Below, in pieces: positions 8,681-16,364 of a stretch of 27,715 bases of DNA. The notes under the pieces are model-generated. The model had not been told where the DNA came from. It worked only from the letters and a program-made list of their open reading frames with translations, and searched no databases. Position numbers and translations under genes: made by a program. This stretch comes from an uncultured Coriobacteriaceae bacterium (GTDB taxonomy: Bacteria > Actinomycetota > Coriobacteriia > Coriobacteriales > Eggerthellaceae). The DNA lies in NCBI GenBank assembly GCA_900552585.1, contig USAB01000016.1, positions 1 through 27,715 on the forward strand, in the 5' to 3' direction. Within the stretch, counting starts at the first letter, position 1, and each line of letters starts with the position of its first letter.

Positions 8681-10348
8681 GTGAAATCCGATATCGAGAT
8701 TGCACAGGCAACGAAGGCGAAGCCGATTGCCGAGATCGCCGAGAAGGCGGGCGTTCCGGCCGAATACTTGGAGCTGTACGGCAATTACAAGGCGAAGGTC
8801 GATTACAACCTGTTGCGTGACCAGCAGCATCAGAACGGAAAGCTGATCCTGGTCACCGCCATCAACCCCACTCCGGCGGGCGAGGGCAAGACCACGACCA
8901 CCGTCGGCCTGTCCGATGCCCTGAGCCGTCTGGGCAAGAAGACCGTCGTGGCGCTGCGCGAGCCCAGCCTGGGCCCTGTGTTCGGCATCAAGGGCGGTGC
9001 CGCCGGCGGCGGGTACGCGCAGGTCATTCCCATGGAGGATATCAACCTGCACTTCACGGGCGACTTCCATGCCATCGGCGCGGCGAACAATCTGCTGGCG
9101 GCCATGCTGGATGCACATATCCATCACGGCAATCAGCTGAACATCGATCCGCGCCGCATTACCTGGAAGCGTGTCGTTGATATGAACGACCGCCAGCTGC
9201 GTTACGTTGTAGACGGCCTGGGCGGCAAGACGAACGGCGTGCCGCGCGAGGACGGCTTCGACATCACGGTGGCCAGCGAGGTCATGGCCATCTTCTGCCT
9301 GGCAACCAGCATCACGGACCTGAAGGCGCGCCTGGGCAAGATCGTGGTGGGCTACACGTACGACGACGAGCCCGTCACGGCGCATGACCTGAAGGCCGAG
9401 GGGGCCATGGCGGCGTTGCTGAAGGATGCATTGAAACCGAACCTGGTGCAGACGCTGGAAGGCACGCCGGCATTCGTTCACGGCGGTCCGTTCGCGAACA
9501 TCGCGCACGGCTGCAACTCGGTCATGGCCACGCGCATGGCGCTGGCGTTGGGCGATTACGCGGTCACGGAGGCCGGCTTCGGCGCAGACCTGGGCGCGGA
9601 GAAGTTCTTGGACATCAAGTGCCGCCTGACCGGTCTGAAGCCGGACGCGGTGATCATCGTGGCAACGGCGCGTGCGCTGAAGAAGCACGGCGGCGTGCCC
9701 ACGGACCAGCTGAATGAGGAGAACCTCGAGGCGCTGGAGGCGGGCCTGCCGAACCTGCTGCAGCACGTGGAGAACATCACGAAGGTCTACAAGCTGCCTG
9801 CGGTGGTGGCCATCAACCAGTTCCCCACGGACACGCAGGCCGAACTGGACCTCATCGAGCGCAAATGCAACGAGCTGGGCGTGAACGTCTGCTTGTCCCA
9901 GGTGTGGGCGAAGGGCGGCGAAGGCGGCCTGGACCTGGCGAACGAGGTCGTGCGCTTGTGCGAGGAGCCGAACGACTTCGACTACTCGTATGAGACCGGT
10001 GCCAGCATCAAGGATGCACTGAACGCCATTGCGACGAAGATCTACCATGCCGATGGCTTGGATTACACGCCCGATGCCGAAAAGGACATCAAGCTGCTGG
10101 AGGCGAACGGCTTCGGCGGCATGCCCGTATGCGTGGCGAAGACGCAGTACAGCTTCTCCGACGACGCCTCGCTCATCGGCGCCCCTCGCAATTTCCGCAT
10201 CACCATCCGCCAGGTGAAGGTCTCCGCAGGCGCGGGCTTCATCGTGGCGCTGACGGGCAGCATCATGACCATGCCCGGTTTGGGAAAGAATCCTGCCGCT
10301 TTCCGCATCGACGTGGATGAGACGGGAAAAATCTCTGGCTTGTTCTAG
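8681..10348 (+). CDS. fhs: Formate-tetrahydrofolate ligase
   Basis: 555 residues, the normal length. It joins formate to tetrahydrofolate with ATP, giving 10-formyl-THF (or runs in reverse to make ATP). The P-loop TPAGEGKTTTT lies at residues 64-74, followed by REPSLGPVFGIKGGAAGGGYAQV, both signature regions of the family, and the C-terminal GSIMTMPGLGKNPAAFRID. The GTG start at 8681 has AAGGGGAG just upstream. It heads the fhs-fchA-folD-focA group, a route between free formate and methylene-THF. Two hairpins separate it from fchA, so downstream expression may be attenuated. Confidence 0.98.
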   Translation: MKSDIEIAQATKAKPIAEIAEKAGVPAEYLELYGNYKAKVDYNLLRDQQHQNGKLILVTAINPTPAGEGKTTTTVGLSDALSRLGKKTVVALREPSLGPVFGIKGGAAGGGYAQVIPMEDINLHFTGDFHAIGAANNLLAAMLDAHIHHGNQLNIDPRRITWKRVVDMNDRQLRYVVDGLGGKTNGVPREDGFDITVASEVMAIFCLATSITDLKARLGKIVVGYTYDDEPVTAHDLKAEGAMAALLKDALKPNLVQTLEGTPAFVHGGPFANIAHGCNSVMATRMALALGDYAVTEAGFGADLGAEKFLDIKCRLTGLKPDAVIIVATARALKKHGGVPTDQLNEENLEALEAGLPNLLQHVENITKVYKLPAVVAINQFPTDTQAELDLIERKCNELGVNVCLSQVWAKGGEGGLDLANEVVRLCEEPNDFDYSYETGASIKDALNAIATKIYHADGLDYTPDAEKDIKLLEANGFGGMPVCVAKTQYSFSDDASLIGAPRNFRITIRQVKVSAGAGFIVALTGSIMTMPGLGKNPAAFRIDVDETGKISGLF

Positions 10349-10353
10349 AATGA

Positions 10354-10422
10354 AATTTCGCGTGGAGCGAAATTCGGTATCGATACGAACGGCTCGCCGC
10401 AACGGCGGGCCGTTTCCATTTT
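10354..10422 (+). terminator. Hairpin pair between fhs and fchA, possible attenuator
   Basis: First hairpin AATTTCGC (10354-10361) with GCGAAATT (10367-10374). Second hairpin ACGGCTCGCCG (10389-10399), CAA loop, CGGCGGGCCGT (10403-10413) with one G-U pair, followed by TTT, CCA and TTTT. The second looks like a terminator of moderate strength; the ribosome site of fchA follows immediately. Confidence 0.55.
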
Positions 10423-10435
10423 CAGGAAGGGAACG

Positions 10436-11053
10436 ATGGTCGACAACTCGTTTGTGAACGAACTGGCAAGCGCGTCTCCCACGCCGGGCGGCGGAGGGGC
10501 CAGCGCCTATTGCGGCATGCTAGCCGCGGCGCTTTCGTCCATGGTGGGCGAGCTGACCGTGGGGAAGCCGCGGTATGCCGATGTGCAGGACGAATGCATG
10601 CGTTGCCTGGAGGACCTGGCGGCGCGCCGCGTGCGGCTGGAACAGCTGATTGCCGAGGACGCGGAGGCGTTTGCCCCGTTGGCGGCAAGCTACCGCATGC
10701 CGCATGACACGCCGGAAGAGCGGGAGGCGAAGAAGGCCGTGCAGCAGGCGGCGCTGGCAGGCGCCTGCTCCGTGCCGCTGGAGATCATGGAGCAGTGCGC
10801 GGCGGTCATCGACGACTGCGCGTTCATGGCGCAGAAGGGCAGCCGCATGGCCGTAAGCGATGCCGGTGCGTCTGCGATCATGGCGAAAGCGGCGCTGCAG
10901 GCGGCGTCGCTGAACATCTTCGTGAACGCCGGATCCATGGAGGATGCCGGTGCGGCAGGCGAATTCCGCAACGAGGCCCATTCGCTGATCAGGGAATACG
11001 GCGCGAAGGCGGACGAGATCTACGCATACGTGAGCAAGGAGGTCGACGCATGA
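10436..11053 (+). CDS. fchA: FchA/FTCD-type cyclodeaminase (methenyl-THF cyclohydrolase)
   Basis: 205 residues, the size of a free-standing formimidoyl-THF cyclodeaminase. Seen directly: the glycine-rich SPTPGGGGASAYCG motif near the N-terminus (residues 14-27), an all-helical composition, and C-terminal NIFVNAGSMEDAG, all typical of the family. Members convert 5-formimidoyl-THF to 5,10-methenyl-THF and ammonia, and in several clostridia and acetogens serve as methenyl-THF cyclohydrolase. No histidine- or purine-degradation gene is nearby, and folD starts inside its stop codon (ATGA overlap), so a cyclohydrolase role between Fhs and FolD is the better reading. GGAAGGG precedes the ATG. Confidence 0.88.
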   Translation: MVDNSFVNELASASPTPGGGGASAYCGMLAAALSSMVGELTVGKPRYADVQDECMRCLEDLAARRVRLEQLIAEDAEAFAPLAASYRMPHDTPEEREAKKAVQQAALAGACSVPLEIMEQCAAVIDDCAFMAQKGSRMAVSDAGASAIMAKAALQAASLNIFVNAGSMEDAGAAGEFRNEAHSLIREYGAKADEIYAYVSKEVDA

Positions 11054-11928
11054 GCGCAAAGATGTTGACGGCCAAGGAGCCGCTGGAGCGGTACGAGCAG
11101 GAGCTGCGGGAGCGCACGGAGGCGTGCGGGAAGAAGGGCGTGACGCCCACGCTGGCGCTGCTCCGCGTGGGCAATCAGGCGCCCGACTTGAGCTACGAGC
11201 GCTCCGCGAAGAAGCGCGCGGAGAGCATCGGCGTTGCCGTGAACGTGCACGAGCTGGACGCCGATGTGTCGCAGCAGGACCTGCTGCGCGAGATCGACGC
11301 CATCAACGCGAACGATGCGGAGCACGGCTGCCTGATGTTCCGGCCGCTGCCGCGCTCGCTGGATGAGCAGGAGGCATGCGATCGCCTGTTGCCGGCGAAG
11401 GATGTGGACGGCATGACGAAGGCGTCGCTGGCCTCGGTGTTCATGGACGGTGCCGATGGGTATCCGCCCTGCACGGCAGATGCCTGCCTGCGCATGCTGG
11501 ACGCCTACGGCATCCAAGTCCACGGCAAGCGCGTTGTGGTGGTGGGCCGCAGCCTGGTTATCGGCAAGCCGGTGGCCATGATGCTGTTGAAGCGCAACGC
11601 CACCGTGACCATTTGCCATTCGAAGACGGAGGACCTTCCGTCCGTCATGCGGTCGGCCGACATCGTGATCTGCGCTACGGGCCGCCCGCACGCATACGGC
11701 CCGGAGTGCTTCGCTCCCGGCCAGACGGTGCTGGATGTGGGCATCAACTTCGAGGACGGCAAGATATGCGGCGATGTGGACACGGAGCCCGTTGCCCAGA
11801 TTGTGGATGCCATCACCCCGGTGCCGGGCGGCATCGGCTCCTTTACGACCCGCCTTGTGTTCGACCATACAATTCAAGCTGCGGAACATACCATTGCCCG
11901 ACAGAAGGCGGCTTTCTGTTTGCATTAG
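11050..11928 (+). CDS. folD: Methylene-THF dehydrogenase, FolD family, altered cyclohydrolase site
   Basis: 292 residues, normal length. The Rossmann nucleotide region (VVVVGRSLVIGKPVAMMLL, 162-180), KDVDG (117-121) and the PVPGGIGSFT motif (258-266) place it in FolD. An ungapped alignment with E. coli FolD in memory puts Ala53 where the catalytic Lys (human Lys56) belongs and Phe97-Arg98 where VQLPLP has its catalytic Gln (human Gln100); the Asp of KDVDG is kept. Those residues are needed for the cyclohydrolase reaction, so this protein is probably a dehydrogenase only, with FchA supplying the other step. The ATG overlaps the fchA stop by four bases, implying translational coupling. Cofactor preference (NAD or NADP) cannot be read with confidence. 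Confidence 0.9.
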   Translation: MSAKMLTAKEPLERYEQELRERTEACGKKGVTPTLALLRVGNQAPDLSYERSAKKRAESIGVAVNVHELDADVSQQDLLREIDAINANDAEHGCLMFRPLPRSLDEQEACDRLLPAKDVDGMTKASLASVFMDGADGYPPCTADACLRMLDAYGIQVHGKRVVVVGRSLVIGKPVAMMLLKRNATVTICHSKTEDLPSVMRSADIVICATGRPHAYGPECFAPGQTVLDVGINFEDGKICGDVDTEPVAQIVDAITPVPGGIGSFTTRLVFDHTIQAAEHTIARQKAAFCLH

Positions 11929-12039
11929 GCGTATGGTGGACGGCATCGCAATGAGAGCGGACGGATAGCATTCCCGGCAATTCGTCCGCGAACGGCGCGG
12001 AGACGGAGACATACGAAGATTCAAGGGGTGCAGACAGGC

Positions 12040-12867
12040 ATGGCCATCAATTCACCAAAAGCCATCACCGAGGGGTATATGCAGGCTTCCATAGGGAAAG
12101 CCACGGCCCCGGCAAGCAAGTTGTTCGTATTGGGTATTGGCGCCGGCATGCTCATCGGCTTAGGTGCGGTCGTCAGCTCGACCGCGGCAAGCGGCCTGGA
12201 CAACGCCGCAATGGTCCGTCTGGTTTCAGGCCTGCTGTTCCCGGTGGGTCTGATTATGGTCATCATGCTGGGCACGGAGCTGTTCACCGGCAACGCCCTG
12301 ATGGTCACGGCGGCAATCCATGGCGACATCACGTGGGGCCAGCTGCTCCGCAACTGGGTCATCGTCTATGTGGGCAACTTCGTCGGCGCCGTGGCGCTTG
12401 CCGCATTGATGGCGTTCTTCGGACAGATGAATATCGGCGCCGGCCATCTGGCGGTCTATTCCGCATCCGTTGCAGCAAGCAAGTGCAGCCTGCCGTGGCA
12501 GAATGCGTTCGTACTAGGCGTCTTCTGTAATGCGCTCGTGTGTGTTGCCGTCTATATAGGCAACACGTCGCAGGAGACCAGCGGCAAGATCATGGGCATC
12601 TTCGTTCCAATCATGACATTCGTCTGCTGCGGCTTCGAGCACTGCGTGGCGAACATGTACTACATCCCGGCCGGCATCTTCGCGAACATGAATGCGGCGT
12701 ACAGCGGGCTCATCGCGCAGGCGGGCATCAACACGGCGGTGCTGAACTTCGGCACGTTCTTTACGGCGAACCTGATTCCGGTGACGCTGGGCAATATCGT
12801 CGGCGGCGCCCTGGTGGGCCTGATGATGTACTTCGCGCACGCGGACCGCAAGAAGAAGAACCAGTAA
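12040..12867 (+). CDS. focA: Formate/nitrite channel, FocA/NirC family
   Basis: 275 residues, hydrophobic, six membrane helices expected in the aquaporin-like pentameric fold. The TELFTGNALM motif (79-88, omega-loop region) and GFEHCVANMYYIPAG with pore-histidine His201 are the family's hallmarks (GFEHS-ANM in E. coli FocA). The start at 12040 is preferred over the in-frame GTG at 12028; AAGGGG sits about 11 bases upstream, slightly long. About 110 bases separate it from folD, with no terminator, so co-expression with fhs-fchA-folD is plausible. The context points to formate rather than nitrite as the substrate, but family members overlap in specificity. Confidence 0.9.
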   Translation: MAINSPKAITEGYMQASIGKATAPASKLFVLGIGAGMLIGLGAVVSSTAASGLDNAAMVRLVSGLLFPVGLIMVIMLGTELFTGNALMVTAAIHGDITWGQLLRNWVIVYVGNFVGAVALAALMAFFGQMNIGAGHLAVYSASVAASKCSLPWQNAFVLGVFCNALVCVAVYIGNTSQETSGKIMGIFVPIMTFVCCGFEHCVANMYYIPAGIFANMNAAYSGLIAQAGINTAVLNFGTFFTANLIPVTLGNIVGGALVGLMMYFAHADRKKKNQ

Positions 12868-12906
12868 GCGTGACATGGTGGGCTGCTTCGGCGGATGCTT
12901 GCGCCG

Positions 12907-13074
12907 ATGCGGGCGCGAATCGCGCAACCGCCGTTGTGCATCCTCGGCGTGACGTCCACGTGCCGCGCCAGCGTTTCCTACACCACTTCGGTTGCCGAAA
13001 TAGATCGTTTCTGCGACCTGCTGGAAGAATCCATCGACGAGTTCAGCCGGTATGTCGTGAATGCCGTCATGTGA
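12907..13074 (+). pseudogene. C-terminal remnant of a cysteine desulfurase (SufS/Csd type)
   Basis: The 55-codon frame ending at 13074 reads AQPPLCILGVTSTCRASVSY followed by TTSVAEIDRFCDLLEES. This matches the C-terminal lobe of class V aminotransferase-fold desulfurases, where the usual pattern is RAGHHCAQP-LGV-TCRASF-YNT-EEIDAFVE. The segment that normally holds GHHC is shortened to RARIAQP, and nothing upstream encodes the PLP-lysine or the rest of the roughly 400-residue enzyme: a stop codon lies at 12871 and focA ends at 12867. No ribosome site is evident before the ATG. It is best read as the decayed end of a lost gene. Confidence 0.55.
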
Positions 13075-13113
13075 ATGCGTCCTGCCGTACACGGCGAATC
13101 CACGGGCTTGCCG

Positions 13114-13119
13114 TACAAT
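13114..13119 (+). promoter_or_regulatory. Candidate -10 element of tsaE
   Basis: TACAAT ends 10 bases before the tsaE ATG. If used, transcription would start around 13126, giving a nearly leaderless message, consistent with the weak ribosome site. No matching -35 is found. Confidence 0.3.
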
Positions 13120-13129
13120 AGGGCGCATT

Positions 13130-13627
13130 ATGACTGATACGAATGCATACCTGCTGCGTTCCGATTCCGCGGACGCAACGAAGGCTCTGGGCTGCAAGCT
13201 GGCTCCGTACCTGGAGGCCGGCGACGTCGTGCTGTTGTTCGGCGACCTGGGTGCGGGCAAGACGCAGTTCGTGCAGGGCGTCGCGCGCGGGCTGGGAATC
13301 CATGACGATGTGACCAGCCCGACGTTCAACATCCTGCTGGAATATCGCGGCACGCTGCCGCTGTACCACTTCGACTTGTACCGCCTGGACCCGGAGAGCC
13401 CGGACCAGCTGGAGGACATCGATTTCTTCGGCGTGGTGGAAGGCGACGGCGCCAGCTTCATAGAATGGGGCGACCGTTTCCCTGACGACATGCCGGAAGA
13501 CCGGATGGAGATCTTGCTCACCGTGGGCGACGACCAGGTTCGCACGCTGCGCGTGCGGGCAACGGGCGCGCGCTCGGCGCAGTTGGCGGATGCATGGCGG
13601 CAAGCGGTGGAAGGCGGGCGCGAATGA
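13130..13627 (+). CDS. tsaE: tRNA threonylcarbamoyladenosine synthesis ATPase TsaE
   Basis: 165 residues, normal length. The Walker A motif FGDLGAGKTQFVQGVARGLG, the switch-like VTSPTFNILLEY and HFDLYRLDP motifs are diagnostic. TsaE is the ATPase that drives the TsaB-TsaD complex through catalytic cycles during t6A37 modification of ANN-decoding tRNAs. An earlier in-frame ATG at 13061 would add 23 unrelated residues and run into the desulfurase remnant; 13130 is better. Its stop codon overlaps the start of the next gene (ATGA), which encodes its own partners. Confidence 0.96.
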   Translation: MTDTNAYLLRSDSADATKALGCKLAPYLEAGDVVLLFGDLGAGKTQFVQGVARGLGIHDDVTSPTFNILLEYRGTLPLYHFDLYRLDPESPDQLEDIDFFGVVEGDGASFIEWGDRFPDDMPEDRMEILLTVGDDQVRTLRVRATGARSAQLADAWRQAVEGGRE

Positions 13628-16098
13628 ACGGTTCGCAAGAAACGTGCAAGGACGTGGTCCTGGCATTCGATACCTCGAACGAGACGGTTGCGGTAAGCCT
13701 GGGCGTGCTGGACCCGGCAACGAAGGGCATCGCGCTGCTGGCCTCGCGCGAAGAGCTGGCGCATCGTGCGTCGAATACGAAGCTGCTACCCCTGATCGAC
13801 CAGCTGACGCGCGAGAACGGCGTGACACGCGACCGCATTGCGGCCGTTGTCTGCGGGCGCGGCCCCGGGTCGTTCACCGGCGTGCGCATCTGCCTGGCCA
13901 CGGCGAAGGGCGTTGCCAGCGCGCTGGAAGTGGGCCTGTACGGCATTTCCACGCCGGACGCCATTGCCTGGCATCTGTGGGAAACGGGCGTGCGCAGCCG
14001 TGCGGCCGTGGTTGCCGACGCCATGCGCAAAGAGGTCTACCCCGTGTGCTACCGCATCGGAGAGGAAGGGCCGGCGCGCGGTAATTCCGACGTCGTGCTG
14101 AAGGCCGCAGAGGGCGTGGAGTTCGTGCGCAACCTGCTGGGCGAGGCTCGCGACGGTTCATTGGATGCGGGTATCGTGCTTGCCGGCGACGGTCTGCGTA
14201 AATATGCGGACCAGTACGCCGAGCTGGGCACGTTGGCCCCCGAGGAAACCTGGACGCCCACGGGCTCCGGACTGCTGCTGGCGGCGCAGCAGGCGTGGCG
14301 CCTGGGCGACGCGGACCTGATGGATCCCGCTGCCGGCGATCCCGCGCTGGTGCTGCCGGTGTACACCCGCCTTTCGGACGCGGAGGAGAACGAGCGTATC
14401 CGTCTGGCAAAAACGGACGCACGCAATCTGGAAACGGGCGTCCAGGATGTGTCTGTTCGCCGTGACCAACGGCCGCAAAAGCACGACACCACCATTGCGA
14501 ATGCGCGCGCAGATGCAAGCGGCATCGTGTACCGTCCGCTGGATGCCGCGTGCGCGGATGACGCCGCATCCATGGAATCGCAGGTCATGGGCTCCGATGC
14601 CTGGAATGCGTCCATGGTGTTGGACGAACTGCCGCGAAAGGACCGCATATGGTGGGCGGCGTTCGCGGACGGGAATCTGGTCGGCTATGCCGGCGGCATG
14701 GTGGTGGACGGCGACCTGCAGATTCTCAAGGTTGCCAGCAGCCCCGCGCTGCGCCGTCGCGGCATCGCGCGCGAGCTGCTGGCGCGCGTGGCGGCGGATG
14801 CCCGCGACCTGGGTGCGCAAACAGCATCGCTTGAAGTACGCGTGTCGAACGAAGGTGCGCACCGCTTCTACGAGGCGCTGGGCATGGAGAACATCGGTCG
14901 CCGGCCGCACTATTATTCCGATCGAGAAGACGCGTACATCTTCCGGGGGCCGCTGCCGCTGGCCGTCTCTGCAGTCCCGCGCGCGCAGGCCGCGCAGGTG
15001 GCGGGTATGGAGCTGCAGAGTATCGACGAGACGCAGCGGGTGGCGCTTGCGGACGCGGCGCGCCCGCTGATCCGGGCCGTGGAATCGTCGTGCGACGAAA
15101 CGGCGGTGGCGGTTGCAGACGGCACGGGCGACCTGTTGTCCGACGTTGTGGCAAGCCAGATAGACTTCCATTCGCGCTTCGGCGGTGTGGTGCCCGAGAT
15201 TGCCAGCCGCAAGCATATCGAGGCCATATGCGGAGTTGCGCAGGAGGGGCTTGACCAGGCGGCACGTAACCTGGGCGTGAATCGCCTGCGCTGGCGCGAC
15301 CTGGACGCCGTTGCCGTGACGTATGCGCCCGGTCTGGTGGGCGCGCTGGTTGTGGGCCTGGCGTTCGCAAAAGGCGCGGCATGGGGCGCGGACAAGCCGC
15401 TCATCGGCGTTAACCATCTGGAAGGTCACTTGTACGCGAACAAGATAGCCACTGCCGACATCCGTCCGCCGATGGTGGTGTCCCTGGTTTCCGGCGGCCA
15501 TACGATGCTGGTGCACGTGAAGGATTGGGGCGATTACGAGACGCTGGGTTCCACGATCGACGATGCCGTGGGCGAGGCCTTTGACAAGGTGGCAAAGGCA
15601 CTGGGCTTGGGATACCCGGGCGGCCCTGTGATTTCGAAGCTGGCGGCGCAGGGCAATCCGAAGGCCATTCGCTTCCCGCGCGCCATGATGCATTCCGGCG
15701 ACCTGCGCTTCTCGCTGTCGGGCCTGAAGACATCCGTGATCACGTACATCCAGAAGGAGCGCAAGGCGGGCCGCGAGCTGAACCTGCCGGATATTGCCGC
15801 GTCGTTCCAGCAGGCGGTAATCGACGTGCAGGTGGCGAAGGCGAAGACGGCCTTGGAGGAGACCGGCGCGCGCGAATTCTGCCTGGGCGGCGGCGTGGCA
15901 GCGAACCCGGCGTTACGGGAGATGTACGAGAAGCTGTGCCGCCGCATGGGCGTGCGCCTTACCATGCCCCCGCTTTCCAGCTGCACGGACAATGCGGGCA
16001 TGATCGCCTTGGTGGCGCTGGACCGCTACCGCGCAGGCCGTTTCTTCGGCTTGGATGCGGATGTGTCGGCGCATGCGCCTCTGGACGATCCGTACTAG
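13624..16098 (+). CDS. tsaD: TsaB-RimI-TsaD three-domain fusion protein
   Basis: 824 residues joining three proteins that are usually separate. Residues 1 to about 250 are TsaB (AFDTSNETVAVSLG; GRGPGSFTGVRI at 78-89), the inactive dimerisation partner. Residues about 300-440 are a GNAT acetyltransferase like RimI, with the acetyl-CoA pyrophosphate loop SSPALRRRGIARELL and the VSNEGAHRFYEALGM motif. Residues about 478-824 are TsaD: IRAVESSCDETAVAV, metal-binding His598 and His602 in HLEGH, VSLVSGGHT, and Asp789 in the SCTDNAGM motif. The reading frame is unbroken. Start 13624 follows GGAAGGCGGG and overlaps the tsaE stop. TsaB and TsaD bind each other, so fusion fixes a 1:1 ratio; RimI acetylates the N-terminus of ribosomal protein S18 in E. 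coli. Only the gene for TsaC is absent from the t6A set here. Confidence 0.95.
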   Translation: MNGSQETCKDVVLAFDTSNETVAVSLGVLDPATKGIALLASREELAHRASNTKLLPLIDQLTRENGVTRDRIAAVVCGRGPGSFTGVRICLATAKGVASALEVGLYGISTPDAIAWHLWETGVRSRAAVVADAMRKEVYPVCYRIGEEGPARGNSDVVLKAAEGVEFVRNLLGEARDGSLDAGIVLAGDGLRKYADQYAELGTLAPEETWTPTGSGLLLAAQQAWRLGDADLMDPAAGDPALVLPVYTRLSDAEENERIRLAKTDARNLETGVQDVSVRRDQRPQKHDTTIANARADASGIVYRPLDAACADDAASMESQVMGSDAWNASMVLDELPRKDRIWWAAFADGNLVGYAGGMVVDGDLQILKVASSPALRRRGIARELLARVAADARDLGAQTASLEVRVSNEGAHRFYEALGMENIGRRPHYYSDREDAYIFRGPLPLAVSAVPRAQAAQVAGMELQSIDETQRVALADAARPLIRAVESSCDETAVAVADGTGDLLSDVVASQIDFHSRFGGVVPEIASRKHIEAICGVAQEGLDQAARNLGVNRLRWRDLDAVAVTYAPGLVGALVVGLAFAKGAAWGADKPLIGVNHLEGHLYANKIATADIRPPMVVSLVSGGHTMLVHVKDWGDYETLGSTIDDAVGEAFDKVAKALGLGYPGGPVISKLAAQGNPKAIRFPRAMMHSGDLRFSLSGLKTSVITYIQKERKAGRELNLPDIAASFQQAVIDVQVAKAKTALEETGAREFCLGGGVAANPALREMYEKLCRRMGVRLTMPPLSSCTDNAGMIALVALDRYRAGRFFGLDADVSAHAPLDDPY

Positions 16099-16364
16099 CG
16101 GCAAGCCGTGCCGACGGCGATCGTACGGGGCGGAAGCGGGCCCCGCGTGGCCTTGAAGCGGTCTGCATCTTTCTGAAGTGAGTGCTTTTGTAAATCTGGT
16201 GTGAAGAGGTTTTGACGATTAAGCGCTACTTATATGCCAAACGGGATACCGTATGCGTGCTGCGTAACAATTGCTGATATGCGCCATCACACGTGTGCAC
16301 TGTCCGAAGCGGCAATACCTGCATGTGAGTGCGCCTATCCTCGAGCACGTTTGAAGGGAATGGC
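16099..16364. other. Intergenic region before menG
   Basis: No gene is seen. A CGGGGC/GCCCCG hairpin (16126-16145) follows tsaD without a T-run. The middle is AT-rich with TTGACG at 16212 and TATATG at 16231, but only 13 bases apart, so not a standard promoter. A perfect 10-bp palindrome CACACGTGTG lies at 16288-16297 and could be an operator. Confidence 0.35.

Noticed and set aside
8537..10402. Long open frame (621 codons) antisense to fhs
   Set aside because: Arg/His/Gln-rich composition typical of the mirror frame of a high-GC gene; fhs on the plus strand is unmistakable.
10795..11049. Longer FolD starting inside fchA
   Set aside because: The added Arg-rich sequence is out-of-frame fchA; the ATGA overlap at 11050 is the natural start.
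16212..16236. TTGACG and TATATG as menG promoter
   Set aside because: The spacer is only 13 bases, too short for a sigma-A promoter.
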